A stretch of 64,000 nt of DNA from Gammaproteobacteria bacterium (GTDB taxonomy: Bacteria; Pseudomonadota; Gammaproteobacteria; Pseudomonadales; Azotimanducaceae). Positions 1-9,171 of this stretch are shown piece after piece (positions within the stretch are counted from its first letter, which is position 1; each line of letters starts with the position of its first letter). Location: NCBI GenBank assembly GCA_021773565.1, contig JAJFJZ010000020.1, forward strand, positions 266,116-330,115, in the 5' to 3' direction. Under the pieces are notes generated by a model. That model ran no database searches and was not told where the DNA came from. It saw only the letters and a list, made by a program, of their open reading frames with translations. A program made the position numbers and the translations under genes.

Positions 1-710
1 AATGTTTGTTTGTCCTTGCCGATGTAATAGAGTGTTTTATTATCGTTAGACCACACCAGCTCGTTGGCAACACCCTCAAGTTTATCTGTTAGCATGCGGC
101 CGGTGTTAAGGTCTTTAAACTCGATCGTATATATGCGTCTACCCAGCGTATCTGTCGCAAAAGCCATTATCTGACTATTCGGACTTACAGCCAGTGCACC
201 CAAAGAAAAATACGCCTGGCCAGCTGCCATCTTGTTCAGGTCGAGCAGCGGTTCTTCTGGTGCCTGCATGGTTTGCGGACGCCGAAAGTAACGCTTAAAC
301 TCCATGCCGGTGCTGTAGCGCGAGTAATACCAGTAGTCGTGGTATTTGAAGGGAACCGAGTCTTCCTCCTGCTCAAGGCGACCGACTAATTCCTGATACA
401 GCTTTTCCTGGAAGCCTTCGCTCGCTTGCATAACCTTTTTTGTGTAGGCATTTTCAGCTTCCAGATGTGCAATTACCGCTGCGTCGGTGCGCGTATCGTC
501 ACGTATCCAATAATAGTTATCTATACGCCGGTCACCATGAATACTTACATCACGGGCAACTTTTTTAGCTATGGGTGGTATTGGTTGTGAACCCTTTTCA
601 TCCATGGATTCCTGTTGGCACGCACAAAGAAATATTACGAGAAACAACGTCACACCTCGACTGCAATTACGCGAAACATTTTTTTCAAGCCCTAAAAGGT
701 CAATCAACAT
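1..710 (-). CDS. ptrB: Oligopeptidase B-like S9 serine peptidase, N-terminal part
   Basis: Partial gene running off the left edge; about 236 residues are visible. I translated it from the ATG at 708-710, which has GGAG about 7 nt upstream and overlaps the stop of the preceding symporter gene by 11 bp. The protein starts with a hydrophobic stretch ending in a lipobox-like L-C-A-C, so it is probably a lipoprotein. It continues with features typical of the oligopeptidase B N-terminal propeller: DNYYWIRDD near residue 70, a DLN segment, and LVWSNDNKTLYYI near the window edge. The family cleaves short peptides after basic residues. The catalytic Ser-Asp-His domain lies outside the window. It is the last visible gene of the leftward operon starting at 3173. 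Confidence 0.85.
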   Translation of the reverse strand, partial: MLIDLLGLEKNVSRNCSRGVTLFLVIFLCACQQESMDEKGSQPIPPIAKKVARDVSIHGDRRIDNYYWIRDDTRTDAAVIAHLEAENAYTKKVMQASEGFQEKLYQELVGRLEQEEDSVPFKYHDYWYYSRYSTGMEFKRYFRRPQTMQAPEEPLLDLNKMAAGQAYFSLGALAVSPNSQIMAFATDTLGRRIYTIEFKDLNTGRMLTDKLEGVANELVWSNDNKTLYYIGKDKQT

Positions 711-2139
711 TTCTCACTCCATCACCTTTGTTTGCCGTGAATTTGCTCACAATGACTATACAAAAGAAACCCACCAAAAACCCCGGAACAATCTCGTACA
801 ACTCATAAAACACGGATTTTAGCGGGCTTGCTACCCAAATAACGGAGGTAAGAAAACCACCTGATATACCAGCAACCGCGCCTTGTAATGTTAGGCCTCG
901 ATAATAGAACAAACACAGTGCAAGGGGGCCAAAAGCTGCACCGAGACCGGACCAGGCAAACAGCACAAACCAAAACAATAGAGCGCTGCCCTGTAGGGCA
1001 AAAGCAATGCCTGCAATACCGATTATCAATGTGGTTATTTTTCCAAAACGTACCAGTTGCTGTTCACTATAGGCAACACGGCGAATGCTCTGCATCCAAT
1101 CACGTACGACAGCGGAGGAAGCCAGGAGTAATAAACTGTCTACAGTTGACATGATCGCGGCCAAAACAACGACCATCAACAGCCCTGTTACCGCTTCGGG
1201 AAACAGTTGGCCAGCAAGGAGCGGGAAAACCGTCTCGGCATCTTCTAGTCCAGGGAGCAACACTCTACCCGCCAATCCGGTGAGCACCGCACCACAACCA
1301 TAGAAAAATATCACACCTACAGATATCCCGGCCGCAGACTTTATGCTGGCCTCACTTTCTATCGACATAAACCGAACCAAAAGCTGGGGTACGCCAAGAA
1401 AGGGCATACCAATCGCTGCAAAACTGAGTATGGCAATCCAGCCCGCAAGTGCATTGCCCTGGGGTCCCCAGGCACTTAACAATTGCTGGTCTATGTTGGA
1501 TAGTCCATTCAACATGACGGACAAGCCACCGATTTCAGTAATTGCCACCACCGGTACCAGAATCAAACCCCCGAGCATGAGCAGGCCCTGTACCAGATCG
1601 GTATACGCCACCGCCTTAAAGCCACCAATAAAGGTGTAGGCCATGATTATTGAAGCGCCAACAAGCACCGCCAGCGTATAATCCATACCGGTAAAACTCT
1701 GGAATGCCTTTCCGGTTGCAACCATCTGGGCGCTGACATAGGCACCCACCATCACAAGTATAATAAGCACACTCACTTTCCTGATGAGTTGCGCTGAATC
1801 AATAAAAGGCGCAGACAGCATATCTGAAACGGTAATCGCGCCGGTCTTATCCCCAAGACGCTTGATTTTACGCGCAAGTAACAACCAGACCAGACTTACA
1901 CCAATCACTTCACCGGCAACAACCCAGAAGGCCTGAACGCCTACCACATAAGCCATGCCCGTAAGGCCCAGTATTAACCAGGCACTTTCGCCCGTAGCGT
2001 TGGTACTAAAAGCTACCACCCAGGGTGGCAGACTTCTTCCCGCAAGATAAAATCCTTCCATCGAGCGCGACTGACCCCGGGTCCACAATGCCAATCCAAA
2101 TAATATGAACAGGTAAATGAAAAACACGAAATACATCAT
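700..2139 (-). CDS. Sodium/solute symporter (SSS family, PutP-like)
   Basis: 479 residues, almost entirely hydrophobic with about 13 predicted membrane segments, the usual size for the SSS family. The GRSLPPWVVAFS segment near residue 35, the ATGESAWLILGLTG segment after it, and the central TFIGGFKAVAYTDLVQG motif are hallmarks of sodium-coupled symporters related to the proline carrier PutP. The protein should import a small organic solute with Na+ at the inner membrane; the substrate cannot be read from sequence. Two consecutive ATGs begin the gene (2137-2139 and 2134-2136), 6 bp after the stop of the DsbA-like gene, and its 3' end overlaps the oligopeptidase gene. A link between amino-acid or peptide uptake and the peptidase is plausible but inferred. 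Confidence 0.9.
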   Translation of the reverse strand: MMYFVFFIYLFILFGLALWTRGQSRSMEGFYLAGRSLPPWVVAFSTNATGESAWLILGLTGMAYVVGVQAFWVVAGEVIGVSLVWLLLARKIKRLGDKTGAITVSDMLSAPFIDSAQLIRKVSVLIILVMVGAYVSAQMVATGKAFQSFTGMDYTLAVLVGASIIMAYTFIGGFKAVAYTDLVQGLLMLGGLILVPVVAITEIGGLSVMLNGLSNIDQQLLSAWGPQGNALAGWIAILSFAAIGMPFLGVPQLLVRFMSIESEASIKSAAGISVGVIFFYGCGAVLTGLAGRVLLPGLEDAETVFPLLAGQLFPEAVTGLLMVVVLAAIMSTVDSLLLLASSAVVRDWMQSIRRVAYSEQQLVRFGKITTLIIGIAGIAFALQGSALLFWFVLFAWSGLGAAFGPLALCLFYYRGLTLQGAVAGISGGFLTSVIWVASPLKSVFYELYEIVPGFLVGFFCIVIVSKFTANKGDGVRNVD

Positions 2140-2145
2140 GCGTTT

Positions 2146-2808
2146 TTATACGCTTTCTGCTGTGGATATGGCGCACACTTTATCCAGCATTTGTGCCATT
2201 ACTGCGGCATCCTGAGCTCCCGTTACCGGGTATTTATCATTTACAATGAAGGTAGGCACACCCTGAATCCCCATAGATGTGTATATATTCTGCTCTGCCC
2301 GAACTTCATTAATGTATCGATCGCTATCCAGTATCCGGTCAATCTCATTAGCATCCAGGGAAAGCGCTTCGGCAATATTTTTCAGAACCGTCGGATCTGA
2401 AGGATTGGAACCCGCTTCAAAATAGGCCTTAAACAGGGCCAATGTAAATTCGTTTTGTCTGCCCTGTTCCCGCGCCCAGTGCAATATCCGGTGCGCCCTG
2501 AAGGTATTGTAAATTCGCTTTCCTTCTTCGTAACGTATAGTGATACCCAGTGTTTTGGCCATCTCAATCATCTGTTGACGCTGACCGGGTGCGGCCCCTG
2601 CGTCTATGCCGTATTTTCTTTGCAAGTGCTCAGCAATGCCTTCACCTTCATCCGGCATAGTACGGTTCAGCTCAAACGGATGCCATTGAAGCTCCACATC
2701 CACTGCGTTCTGCATTAGACCGAGCGCTTTTTCCAACTGTTTGCAACCGATGTAACACCACGGACATACCACATCAGAAACGATGTCAATTTTCAGTCGC
2801 GGCTTCAT
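2146..2808 (-). CDS. DsbA-family oxidoreductase (FrnE-like)
   Basis: 220-residue thioredoxin-fold protein without a signal peptide, so cytoplasmic. The active site C15-P-W-C18 sits at the end of the first beta strand, followed by a long helical insertion and the conserved cis-proline region VQGVPTFIVNDKY near residue 185. This is the pattern of the FrnE subgroup of DsbA proteins, thought to act as thiol-disulfide isomerases or oxidoreductases in the cytoplasm. Its ATG (2806-2808) overlaps the stop of the upstream gene in an ATGA arrangement, indicating translational coupling. Confidence 0.9.
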   Translation of the reverse strand: MKPRLKIDIVSDVVCPWCYIGCKQLEKALGLMQNAVDVELQWHPFELNRTMPDEGEGIAEHLQRKYGIDAGAAPGQRQQMIEMAKTLGITIRYEEGKRIYNTFRAHRILHWAREQGRQNEFTLALFKAYFEAGSNPSDPTVLKNIAEALSLDANEIDRILDSDRYINEVRAEQNIYTSMGIQGVPTFIVNDKYPVTGAQDAAVMAQMLDKVCAISTAESV

Positions 2809-3173
2809 TCGAGCGCTTTCGTGTACGTCGCCATATCAAAATAGTCACGCCACACCCTTATCTTGCCTTCGTGCATTTCAAACACACCGCAACACGGTAA
2901 ATCCACGGAGATATCTCCCAGTTTCGTTCGATCCAGGCGTTCTGCAAATACTATGTTTTCATGCTCTGACAGATTTAGCACATCCCAGTTGGTTTGCGTC
3001 CAGTTTTTCAGAAAGGCGGCGATAAAACCCTGTACATTGGATTTTCCTGATACAGGGCCCATCGGCATATTATGGTAAGTGCCGTCTTCCGTGAAATAGT
3101 CCGCTAATTCAGCTGCGTCCAGCCTGGACCAGGCCGCTATAAAATCTCTGATTATGTCTGTATTTGTGCTCAT
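2805..3173 (-). CDS. Limonene-1,2-epoxide hydrolase-like protein (NTF2 fold)
   Basis: 122 residues from the ATG at 3171-3173, which has an AGGAG ribosome site 7 nt upstream; a longer open frame exists but has no such signal. The sequence fits the limonene-1,2-epoxide hydrolase branch of the SnoaL/NTF2-like fold: R79-x-D81 and a late W-R-D110 correspond to the Arg-Asp and Asp residues of the known catalytic triad. An epoxide hydrolase activity is therefore possible, but the family also contains proteins of other function. First gene of the leftward operon; it diverges from the GH20 gene with only about 55 bp between start codons. Confidence 0.75.
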   Translation of the reverse strand: MSTNTDIIRDFIAAWSRLDAAELADYFTEDGTYHNMPMGPVSGKSNVQGFIAAFLKNWTQTNWDVLNLSEHENIVFAERLDRTKLGDISVDLPCCGVFEMHEGKIRVWRDYFDMATYTKALE

Positions 3174-3228
3174 GGTTTTTCTCCTTACAGGCCCGAAGTA
3201 TACTATGCTGCAATCTCGCCATAAGACA

Positions 3229-5343
3229 ATGGATATGCAGTTAATTCCTTGCGCACAATCGCTTACCTCAGGGACCGGTCGGCTATGGCTGGATAGACTG
3301 CAAACCATCCCCGAAGTGGAGTGGATCGGTTGTAAAACCCCCCGATTGCAAAGAGCAGTACAGCGCCTGGAAAAACAGCTGTCAACGCGACTGCCCCTGA
3401 GCATCAACTGCCTCGATAGCGCTCCGGATCACCCGACTTTGCACTGCGATGAAAGTTACCAATTGGAAGTTGATGCACAAACAGCCTGTATAAGAATCAA
3501 TGCCAACTCCGAATGGGGCATTTTGCGCAGTTTTTCAACTGTGGCCCAATTGCTGACACCTGCTAATACCACGGGGCCGCCAAGCGGATTCGAAAGTTGC
3601 AAGATCACGGACACACCGGTTTTTTCCTGGCGGGGTCTCATGCTGGACCCCGCGAGACATTTTTTGTCTGTTTCCACTTTGCACGAAACCCTGGACCTCA
3701 TGTTTTTGTTCAAATTGAACGTACTGCACCTGCATTTGACAGACGATCAGGGATTTCGTTTTTTTAGCCCAACATTTCCTGAACTTGCCCGGGTCGGGGG
3801 TAAGGGCGAGTATTACACCACCGAAGAACTAAAAGATCTGGTGCGCTGTGCAGCAGACCGCGGTATTCGTATTATTCCGGAACTGGACATTCCCGGACAC
3901 TGCACCAGCTGGATCGCAGCAAGGCCGGACTGGGGAGCAGGCAAGCTTACCTCCACTAAAGGTCAACCATCGGCAAGGTTTGGTGGACACAAGGCATGCC
4001 TGGACCCGGTAAATCAACAGGTGTACAAGGCAATGGAAATCTTGCTTGGCGAGCTTGCAGATGTTTTTCCGGATGATTACGTGCATTTGGGAGGAGATGA
4101 AGTTAATCCCGCCTGGTGGAATTCCAATCCTGATGTTCAACGTTTCATGCAAGCCGAACAACTGGATGGGATAACTGATCTGCAAAACCATTTCATGCTG
4201 CGTATTGTTCAATTGGCCAAAAAGCTGGGGAAAAAAATTGTCGGGTGGGATGAAATTTTGCACTCTGAACTCTCAAGATCGGTGCTTATACAAAGTTGGC
4301 GAAGTTCCAGGTATCGCGATATTGCTCTGGATAACGGCTTTGATTGTATATTTTCTTCCGCCTACTACCTCGACCTGTTCTACCCTGCAGACCTGCATTA
4401 TAAATTTGTTCCAAATGCAGAAACACAAGCGCTAAAAAAACATGAGGATAATGTTCTCAACGATCCTCGCCTGGAGCACATCAAGGCGCTGGGTGATTGG
4501 CTGGCAAATTATCATGCTGAAGCTGCAAACAAACTGCGACCCTCAACACACCCAAAAGGAATCATCCTCGGGGGAGAAGCCTGCATGTGGTCCGAGCTCG
4601 TATGTGATGACCTGTTACATACAAGAATCTGGAGCCGAATGCCTGTCATAGCTGAGCGATTATGGAGCGGTGCTCGTACAGCCACGGACATTTATCCAAG
4701 GCTGGCACAAGCCTGGACCTGTATGGATTTTAACCTGGGCATTAACATCTATGGGCCGGTGAATACATTTGTTTCATCCTTTGATGCCTCAAAATCCGAC
4801 AGGTACCTGTTGTTAGTATTACTGTACAACCTCGAACCCGTAAAAGGGTATGCGCGTTTGCTGGGTGATCAGGCGGATGCACGTGTATCGGGTAACGAAG
4901 TGTCGACGGACAGACCATACCAACAGGACACCAGGCTGAATCGTGTCGTAGATCTGTTACCGCCCGAAAGTTTAGCTGCCCGAACCACACTTCAACTCAT
5001 TTTCGAACTTGCAGACTCTGATCAGCAGGATACGCGGCGTTCAGAAACCAAAAACACACTCAAAAAAAGTGCAGAAGACTGGTGCGCGCAATTAGACACG
5101 GTGCGTAAGTTACAACACCAGAATAGCGTGTTGGCGGAAATTGTTGCGTGTTCGGAAGCACTTGCCCAACTTGGTGTGCTGCTAACCAGGTTGCTCGCCC
5201 TGGTCCCCAACAAAACAGCGCAGCCCGGGAAAATTCCACTGGATGTAATGGAGGCACTCAAACAGTTGAAAAAACCAGCGTGCGAACTGGTAATTCCAGT
5301 AGCGATCGGACTTGAGGCGATGTATTCAGCCCCCGCCAACTGA
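3229..5343 (+). CDS. Beta-N-acetylhexosaminidase, GH20
   Basis: About 704 residues. Domain order is a GH20b N-terminal domain (to about residue 120), the GH20 TIM barrel beginning at FSWRGLMLDPARHF, and a long C-terminal helical extension. The catalytic pair is visible as HLGGDE at residues 290-291 (this start), where Glu is the acid and Asp orients the substrate acetamido group. No signal peptide, so it probably cleaves GlcNAc from imported chitobiose or muropeptide-like sugars in the cytoplasm, matching the nag/mur genes 4-9 kb away. I chose the ATG at 3229 because the open frame upstream runs antisense into the divergent gene; a TATACT hexamer at 3199-3204 could be its -10 box. Starts at 3205 or 3154 are alternatives. 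Confidence 0.9.
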   Translation: MDMQLIPCAQSLTSGTGRLWLDRLQTIPEVEWIGCKTPRLQRAVQRLEKQLSTRLPLSINCLDSAPDHPTLHCDESYQLEVDAQTACIRINANSEWGILRSFSTVAQLLTPANTTGPPSGFESCKITDTPVFSWRGLMLDPARHFLSVSTLHETLDLMFLFKLNVLHLHLTDDQGFRFFSPTFPELARVGGKGEYYTTEELKDLVRCAADRGIRIIPELDIPGHCTSWIAARPDWGAGKLTSTKGQPSARFGGHKACLDPVNQQVYKAMEILLGELADVFPDDYVHLGGDEVNPAWWNSNPDVQRFMQAEQLDGITDLQNHFMLRIVQLAKKLGKKIVGWDEILHSELSRSVLIQSWRSSRYRDIALDNGFDCIFSSAYYLDLFYPADLHYKFVPNAETQALKKHEDNVLNDPRLEHIKALGDWLANYHAEAANKLRPSTHPKGIILGGEACMWSELVCDDLLHTRIWSRMPVIAERLWSGARTATDIYPRLAQAWTCMDFNLGINIYGPVNTFVSSFDASKSDRYLLLVLLYNLEPVKGYARLLGDQADARVSGNEVSTDRPYQQDTRLNRVVDLLPPESLAARTTLQLIFELADSDQQDTRRSETKNTLKKSAEDWCAQLDTVRKLQHQNSVLAEIVACSEALAQLGVLLTRLLALVPNKTAQPGKIPLDVMEALKQLKKPACELVIPVAIGLEAMYSAPAN

Positions 5344-5368
5344 GAATTGGTGTCAGGGAACCAATTCT
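5343..5368. terminator. Hairpin between convergent genes
   Basis: A perfect inverted repeat with 9-bp arms (AGAATTGGT at 5343-5351 and ACCAATTCT at 5360-5368) and an 8-nt loop lies across the 3' ends of the convergent GH20 and cytochrome genes. It overlaps the last codons of the cytochrome gene. There is no clear U-tract, so a terminator role in either direction is an inference from position and symmetry. Confidence 0.4.
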
Positions 5369-5883
5369 ACGAAACCATAACGATTTGGCATCTCAACCCG
5401 AGGCAGGGATATTTCATCGAGCGTATCACTATGCCCCAAAATTCCATTTAGTTTCAAAACATATGCGGTAATTGCATATACCTCATCAACAGAAAGAGAC
5501 TTTTCCTGGTTATAGGGCATCGCCCTGGCAATGTAGTCATACAGCGTTGTTGCATATGGCCAAAAGCTCCCAACGGTTTTTACCGGCTGCCCCGAAGCAA
5601 GACTATTCAAACCACCAACCAATAAGTTTCCAGCCTGTTTACCATCAATTCCGTGACAGGATGCACACTTGATTTTGTACAACTGTTCCCCGGCAAACAC
5701 AGAGCCATTACCGCGCGGCAAACCTGATCCATCCGGGGATACAATGGACGCTTTCACATCGCTCATTTTAGTTCCCAAAGCCGGTTTCAGCGCATGAGAA
5801 AGTTGCTCGCCAACAGCTCCCGGTGCTGCACCAGCCAGCAGTAATGCAGCAATCAATACAAAAATGTGATTACGCAAAGGCAT
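5353..5883 (-). CDS. Periplasmic monoheme cytochrome c, SoxD/SorB-like
   Basis: 176 residues with a cleavable signal peptide (hydrophobic residues 9-24, AGA-type cleavage region) and one heme c site, C73-A-S-C76-H77. The spacing of the heme site, the TVGSFWPYATTLYDYIARAMP segment (a likely distal Met) and the C-terminal RVEMPNRYGF match the cytochrome partner of sulfite or sulfane dehydrogenases. It should accept electrons from the molybdoenzyme encoded just upstream and pass them to the respiratory chain. Start overlaps the soxC stop by 14 bp. Confidence 0.85.
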   Translation of the reverse strand: MPLRNHIFVLIAALLLAGAAPGAVGEQLSHALKPALGTKMSDVKASIVSPDGSGLPRGNGSVFAGEQLYKIKCASCHGIDGKQAGNLLVGGLNSLASGQPVKTVGSFWPYATTLYDYIARAMPYNQEKSLSVDEVYAITAYVLKLNGILGHSDTLDEISLPRVEMPNRYGFVELVP

Positions 5884-7123
5884 TTTTTACTTCTCCCAGC
5901 GCTGTTACCTGCCAGCTTTGAATACCGTTGTAGTGATAAAAACCGGCCCTGGAATAACGCTGCAAGGCAGCACTTCTTGTGGGTTGAATATTACCCCTGT
6001 TATCCGTTGCCCGGCTTTGTAGTACGGCAGGTGCCCCACTCCATTGCCAGGGAATTCTGAAGCGTGTTAGCGCCAGGGATTTGGGCTCGGATTGCAATAC
6101 TGCTTCTGCCCAGGTCTTGCCTCCATCTGCACTCACCTCTACCTTGCTAATAGCACCCTCTCCCGACCAGGCAAGCCCCGAGATTTCATATACACCTTTT
6201 CGGTTTAATTGCATTTTTCCCGAAGGGCTGGTTATCAGTGATTTTACTTCCATCCGCAGAGAAAACATTTCTGCGGTCCCATCCTTAAGCAGGTCGGTAT
6301 ACTTGCTGGTTTCATCTCTCGTATAGGCAGGTGTATTCTGCACTTTCAAGCGCTGTAACCATTTCACGCTGATATTCCCTTCACAACCGGGCAAAAAAAG
6401 CCGCATGGGATAACCTTGAGAGGGGCGTATAGGTTCTCCATTTTGATACATGGCAAGCATGGCATTGTCCAACATATATTTCATGGGGACGCTGCGAGTA
6501 AGTGCAGCAGCATCGGCACCTTCCCCAATAACCCAACCGGCACTACTTTCAAGGCCCGCCTCATCCAGCAAATAGTGCAATGGAACACCGGTCCATTCAG
6601 CACAGGAAACCAGGCCGCTTAAAGCACCCGCTGTTACATTAGCCGGAGATGCCAGCGTGTTTCGATAGCTGTTTCCAGAACACTCCAGAAAATACACATA
6701 CGTTTCCATTGGATATGCGTGCAAGTCTTCGTAGCTAAAGCGCAAGGGTCGTTTCACCGCGCCAACTATCGTTAAGCTGTGCCTGTCAGGATTAATAGCC
6801 GGGATACCACTGTGATGTCTTTCAAAATGCAGGCTGTTTGGAGTTATCGTGCCGTTAAGTTTCTGCAGAGGTGTTGAAGACGAACCTGCACCTGCGCCAA
6901 ACTCATGTCCGCCAACCCGTTCACGGCTCAGATCAGCGAAAGCGGATTGCGCGCCATATTTACCCGGCGACTCTCCGGCACGCGTCATCCATTCTTCTTC
7001 AGCCTGCGCGGGTGCGAGGAACCCGGCCGCAAGACCTACACCCGAAGCTTTCAGCAAGGCGCGCCGGTTTAATATTCCACCACCTGCACTGAAATCCGCC
7101 ATGGCTTCCACCCTTTCTGACAT
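5870..7123 (-). CDS. soxC: Sulfite/sulfane dehydrogenase molybdopterin subunit (SoxC-like)
   Basis: 417-residue protein of the sulfite oxidase superfamily. A twin-arginine signal is visible (N19-R-R-A-L-L-K) followed by a hydrophobic stretch ending in APAQA near residue 41, so the enzyme is exported folded with its cofactor. The Cys ligand of molybdenum is C148 in YFLECSGNS, the SoxC-type version of the motif. A C-terminal dimerisation domain with ISKVEVSADGGKTW and FRIPWQW completes the family pattern. It probably oxidises sulfite or a sulfane-level intermediate. No soxA, X, B, Y or Z is present here, so a stand-alone sulfite dehydrogenase role fits at least as well as a thiosulfate pathway. 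Confidence 0.88.
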   Translation of the reverse strand: MSERVEAMADFSAGGGILNRRALLKASGVGLAAGFLAPAQAEEEWMTRAGESPGKYGAQSAFADLSRERVGGHEFGAGAGSSSTPLQKLNGTITPNSLHFERHHSGIPAINPDRHSLTIVGAVKRPLRFSYEDLHAYPMETYVYFLECSGNSYRNTLASPANVTAGALSGLVSCAEWTGVPLHYLLDEAGLESSAGWVIGEGADAAALTRSVPMKYMLDNAMLAMYQNGEPIRPSQGYPMRLFLPGCEGNISVKWLQRLKVQNTPAYTRDETSKYTDLLKDGTAEMFSLRMEVKSLITSPSGKMQLNRKGVYEISGLAWSGEGAISKVEVSADGGKTWAEAVLQSEPKSLALTRFRIPWQWSGAPAVLQSRATDNRGNIQPTRSAALQRYSRAGFYHYNGIQSWQVTALGEVKNAFA

Positions 7124-7181
7124 TGAAGATTTTTTATTTAATCACACCCGGGCTATGTGATGTAATATTTTACGAATACAC

Positions 7182-7694
7182 CTACTTCAGATTATCCAGA
7201 GCAGCACGCACTTCCCCATCCCATTGTTCAGCTACCTTGCTGCCCGCTGGAAGGTTAGTCCAACCCCGCCTGTAGATAACGCTGCCCTCGCCATCCACGA
7301 CCATCAGCCCGGGGATAAACTTCACATCATACTGTTTGGCAATATCGTCCGCCTCTGCAATCGCAACCAGGGGAAAGTCCAGACCATCAACATAAGCTTT
7401 TGGATCGCCCTTGCCTCTTTCCAGGGCATTAAACGTAACAATTTGCACGCCCTGCCCGGCGTAATCAGCCTGAATCCTACCCGCATAAGGCATAAATGCC
7501 TTGCAATACGGGCACCATGTTGCCCAGAAAACCAGAACGGCTGGTTTTTCGTTTAATACCTCGGGAAATTTAACCTGTGTACCATCAACAAGGTTGTTAC
7601 CCTTCCAGGAAGGTGCAACATCACCAATTTGTACCCCGGTTAAGGCGCTTGAAAATAACACAGACAGAATAATTGCACTCAGCTTTTTGATCAT
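7182..7694 (-). CDS. Periplasmic TlpA-like thioredoxin
   Basis: 170 residues: short signal peptide (residues 5-20) and a TlpA/ResE-type thioredoxin domain with active site W-C61-P-Y-C64. The later ADDIAKQYDVKFIPGLMVVD stretch is the cis-proline region. Such proteins reduce disulfides in the periplasm, often for cytochrome c maturation or for regeneration of Sox proteins (SoxW role). It precedes soxC by 58 bp on the same strand, so it is probably the first or second gene of a tlpA-soxC-cytochrome operon. Confidence 0.88.
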   Translation of the reverse strand: MIKKLSAIILSVLFSSALTGVQIGDVAPSWKGNNLVDGTQVKFPEVLNEKPAVLVFWATWCPYCKAFMPYAGRIQADYAGQGVQIVTFNALERGKGDPKAYVDGLDFPLVAIAEADDIAKQYDVKFIPGLMVVDGEGSVIYRRGWTNLPAGSKVAEQWDGEVRAALDNLK

Positions 7695-7703
7695 AGATTG
7701 TAC

Positions 7704-7799
7704 TCAGAGTTGTGGAATCGGCCCAATTGGAGTCCCCACGTTTTGACTGCCATAGTCGAAGGAGGTTCCCGCAGCACTACTGCCAGTATTTGAGGACAT
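7704..7799 (-). CDS. Possible 31-residue peptide ahead of tlpA
   Basis: An ATG-initiated frame of 31 codons whose stop lies 9 nt before the tlpA start. A GAGGTG sequence 11 nt upstream could serve as a ribosome site, a longer spacing than usual. The peptide is rich in Ser, Gly, Thr and Pro, has no Cys, charged cluster or membrane segment, and I recognise no family. It may be chance; the position at the head of the operon is the only support. Confidence 0.2.
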   Translation of the reverse strand: MSSNTGSSAAGTSFDYGSQNVGTPIGPIPQL

Positions 7800-7900
7800 C
7801 TTCGCAATAACACCTCAATTCCTGTACATTGTGCTGCCATGCTGATACCCCGGTTTCACAAGACAATCCAACAGGAAAACTTACAGGAAGACCATTGCCA

Positions 7901-9160
7901 ATGGAGTACATAGTAGTAAAAGGAGGCACAAAATTATACGGCGAAGTGAACACGAGTGGTGCTAAAAATGCGGCTCTGCCAATTTTATTCGCCGCTCTGC
8001 TCGCCGAAGGTGAACACCACTTTCACAATGTTCCCCTACTTCGTGACATAACATCCACTGAACGCCTTCTTCACCACCTGAACTGCCAGACAACACGTGA
8101 AGGAACCAATCTTTGTATCAGGACTTCGCCTCCGAAGGATTATACGGCACCTTATGAACTGGTTAGCCAAATGCGCGCGAGCATACTTTGCCTGGGACCC
8201 TTGCTGGCGAAATACGGAGAAGCGCGCGTCAGTTTGCCAGGTGGCTGCGCAATCGGTTCAAGACCCATAAATTTGCACATCGAACCCCTCAAGTTAATGG
8301 GCGCAGAAATTGCAATCGAGAAAGGTTACGTCATTGCACATTTACCCGCCAAACGATTATCCGGCGCGCACATCCTGTTTGAAAACACTACAGTGGGTGG
8401 TACCGAGAATATCATGATGGCAGCGAGCCTGGCCGAGGGTACTACGGTACTTGAAAATGCAGCACGAGAACCGGAAATAGTTGACCTCGCCGCCTACCTT
8501 AAAAAAATGGGAGCGCACATCGAGGGCGAAGGCAGCAATGTGATAACCATAGAAGGTGTCGAAAGTTTAAAACCTGCAGAACACACCATTGTTCCGGATC
8601 GAATTGAGGCAGGAACCTTGCTTATTGCCGGTGCCATAACCGGGGGGCAGGTGAGAGTGGAAAATTGTGTACCTGCCGACATACAGGCCTTAATCGACAA
8701 ACTTCAGGAAAGCGGCTTCACTATTACAAGTGGCGAAAACTGGGTTGAAATTGCTGCCGGTTCCGCCGGTCATGGAGTTGATATACACACTATCCCGCAT
8801 CCGGGGTTTCCCACTGATCTCCAGGCGCAATTTATGGCACTTATGACGCAGTGCGAAGGTGCTTCTGTAATTACTGAAAGCATATTTGAGAATCGTTTTA
8901 TGCACGTACAGGAACTTATGCGGCTGGGTGCCGACATCTCCCTGAATGCACGGGTTGCTGTTGTACGTGGCCATCCGGGTAAACTGGAGGGTGCAGAAGT
9001 TATGGCTACAGATTTACGTGCCAGTGCATCCCTCGTACTGGCGGGACTGGTAGCCAACGGTGATACCAAGATAAATCGTGTTTATCACCTGGATCGCGGT
9101 TATGAAAAACTTGAAGAAAAACTTGCCGGGCTGGGCGCCATTATAGAGCGACGCAAATAA
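7901..9160 (+). CDS. murA: UDP-N-acetylglucosamine 1-carboxyvinyltransferase MurA
   Basis: 419 residues from the ATG at 7901, which has AGGAAG upstream; a longer frame from 7829 lacks support. Adds enolpyruvate from PEP to UDP-GlcNAc, the first committed step of peptidoglycan synthesis, in the cytoplasm. K22-N23 in GAKNAALP, the catalytic C116 in [11 protein letters not shown] (fosfomycin-sensitive type), FPTDLQAQ and the C-terminal HLDRGYE are all present, so the enzyme looks fully active. Its setting is unusual: it stands alone, convergent with the MurNAc-6-P etherase gene, not in the yrb/mla-linked position common in gammaproteobacteria. It may be a second copy. Confidence 0.95.
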   Translation: MEYIVVKGGTKLYGEVNTSGAKNAALPILFAALLAEGEHHFHNVPLLRDITSTERLLHHLNCQTTREGTNLCIRTSPPKDYTAPYELVSQMRASILCLGPLLAKYGEARVSLPGGCAIGSRPINLHIEPLKLMGAEIAIEKGYVIAHLPAKRLSGAHILFENTTVGGTENIMMAASLAEGTTVLENAAREPEIVDLAAYLKKMGAHIEGEGSNVITIEGVESLKPAEHTIVPDRIEAGTLLIAGAITGGQVRVENCVPADIQALIDKLQESGFTITSGENWVEIAAGSAGHGVDIHTIPHPGFPTDLQAQFMALMTQCEGASVITESIFENRFMHVQELMRLGADISLNARVAVVRGHPGKLEGAEVMATDLRASASLVLAGLVANGDTKINRVYHLDRGYEKLEEKLAGLGAIIERRK

Positions 9161-9171
9161 AATCACACACC

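Noticed and set aside
5341..5355. TGA stop of the SoxD-like cytochrome as a possible Sec codon
   Set aside because: The frame beyond it is antisense to the GH20 gene and has no homology; the hairpin there is better read as a convergent terminator.
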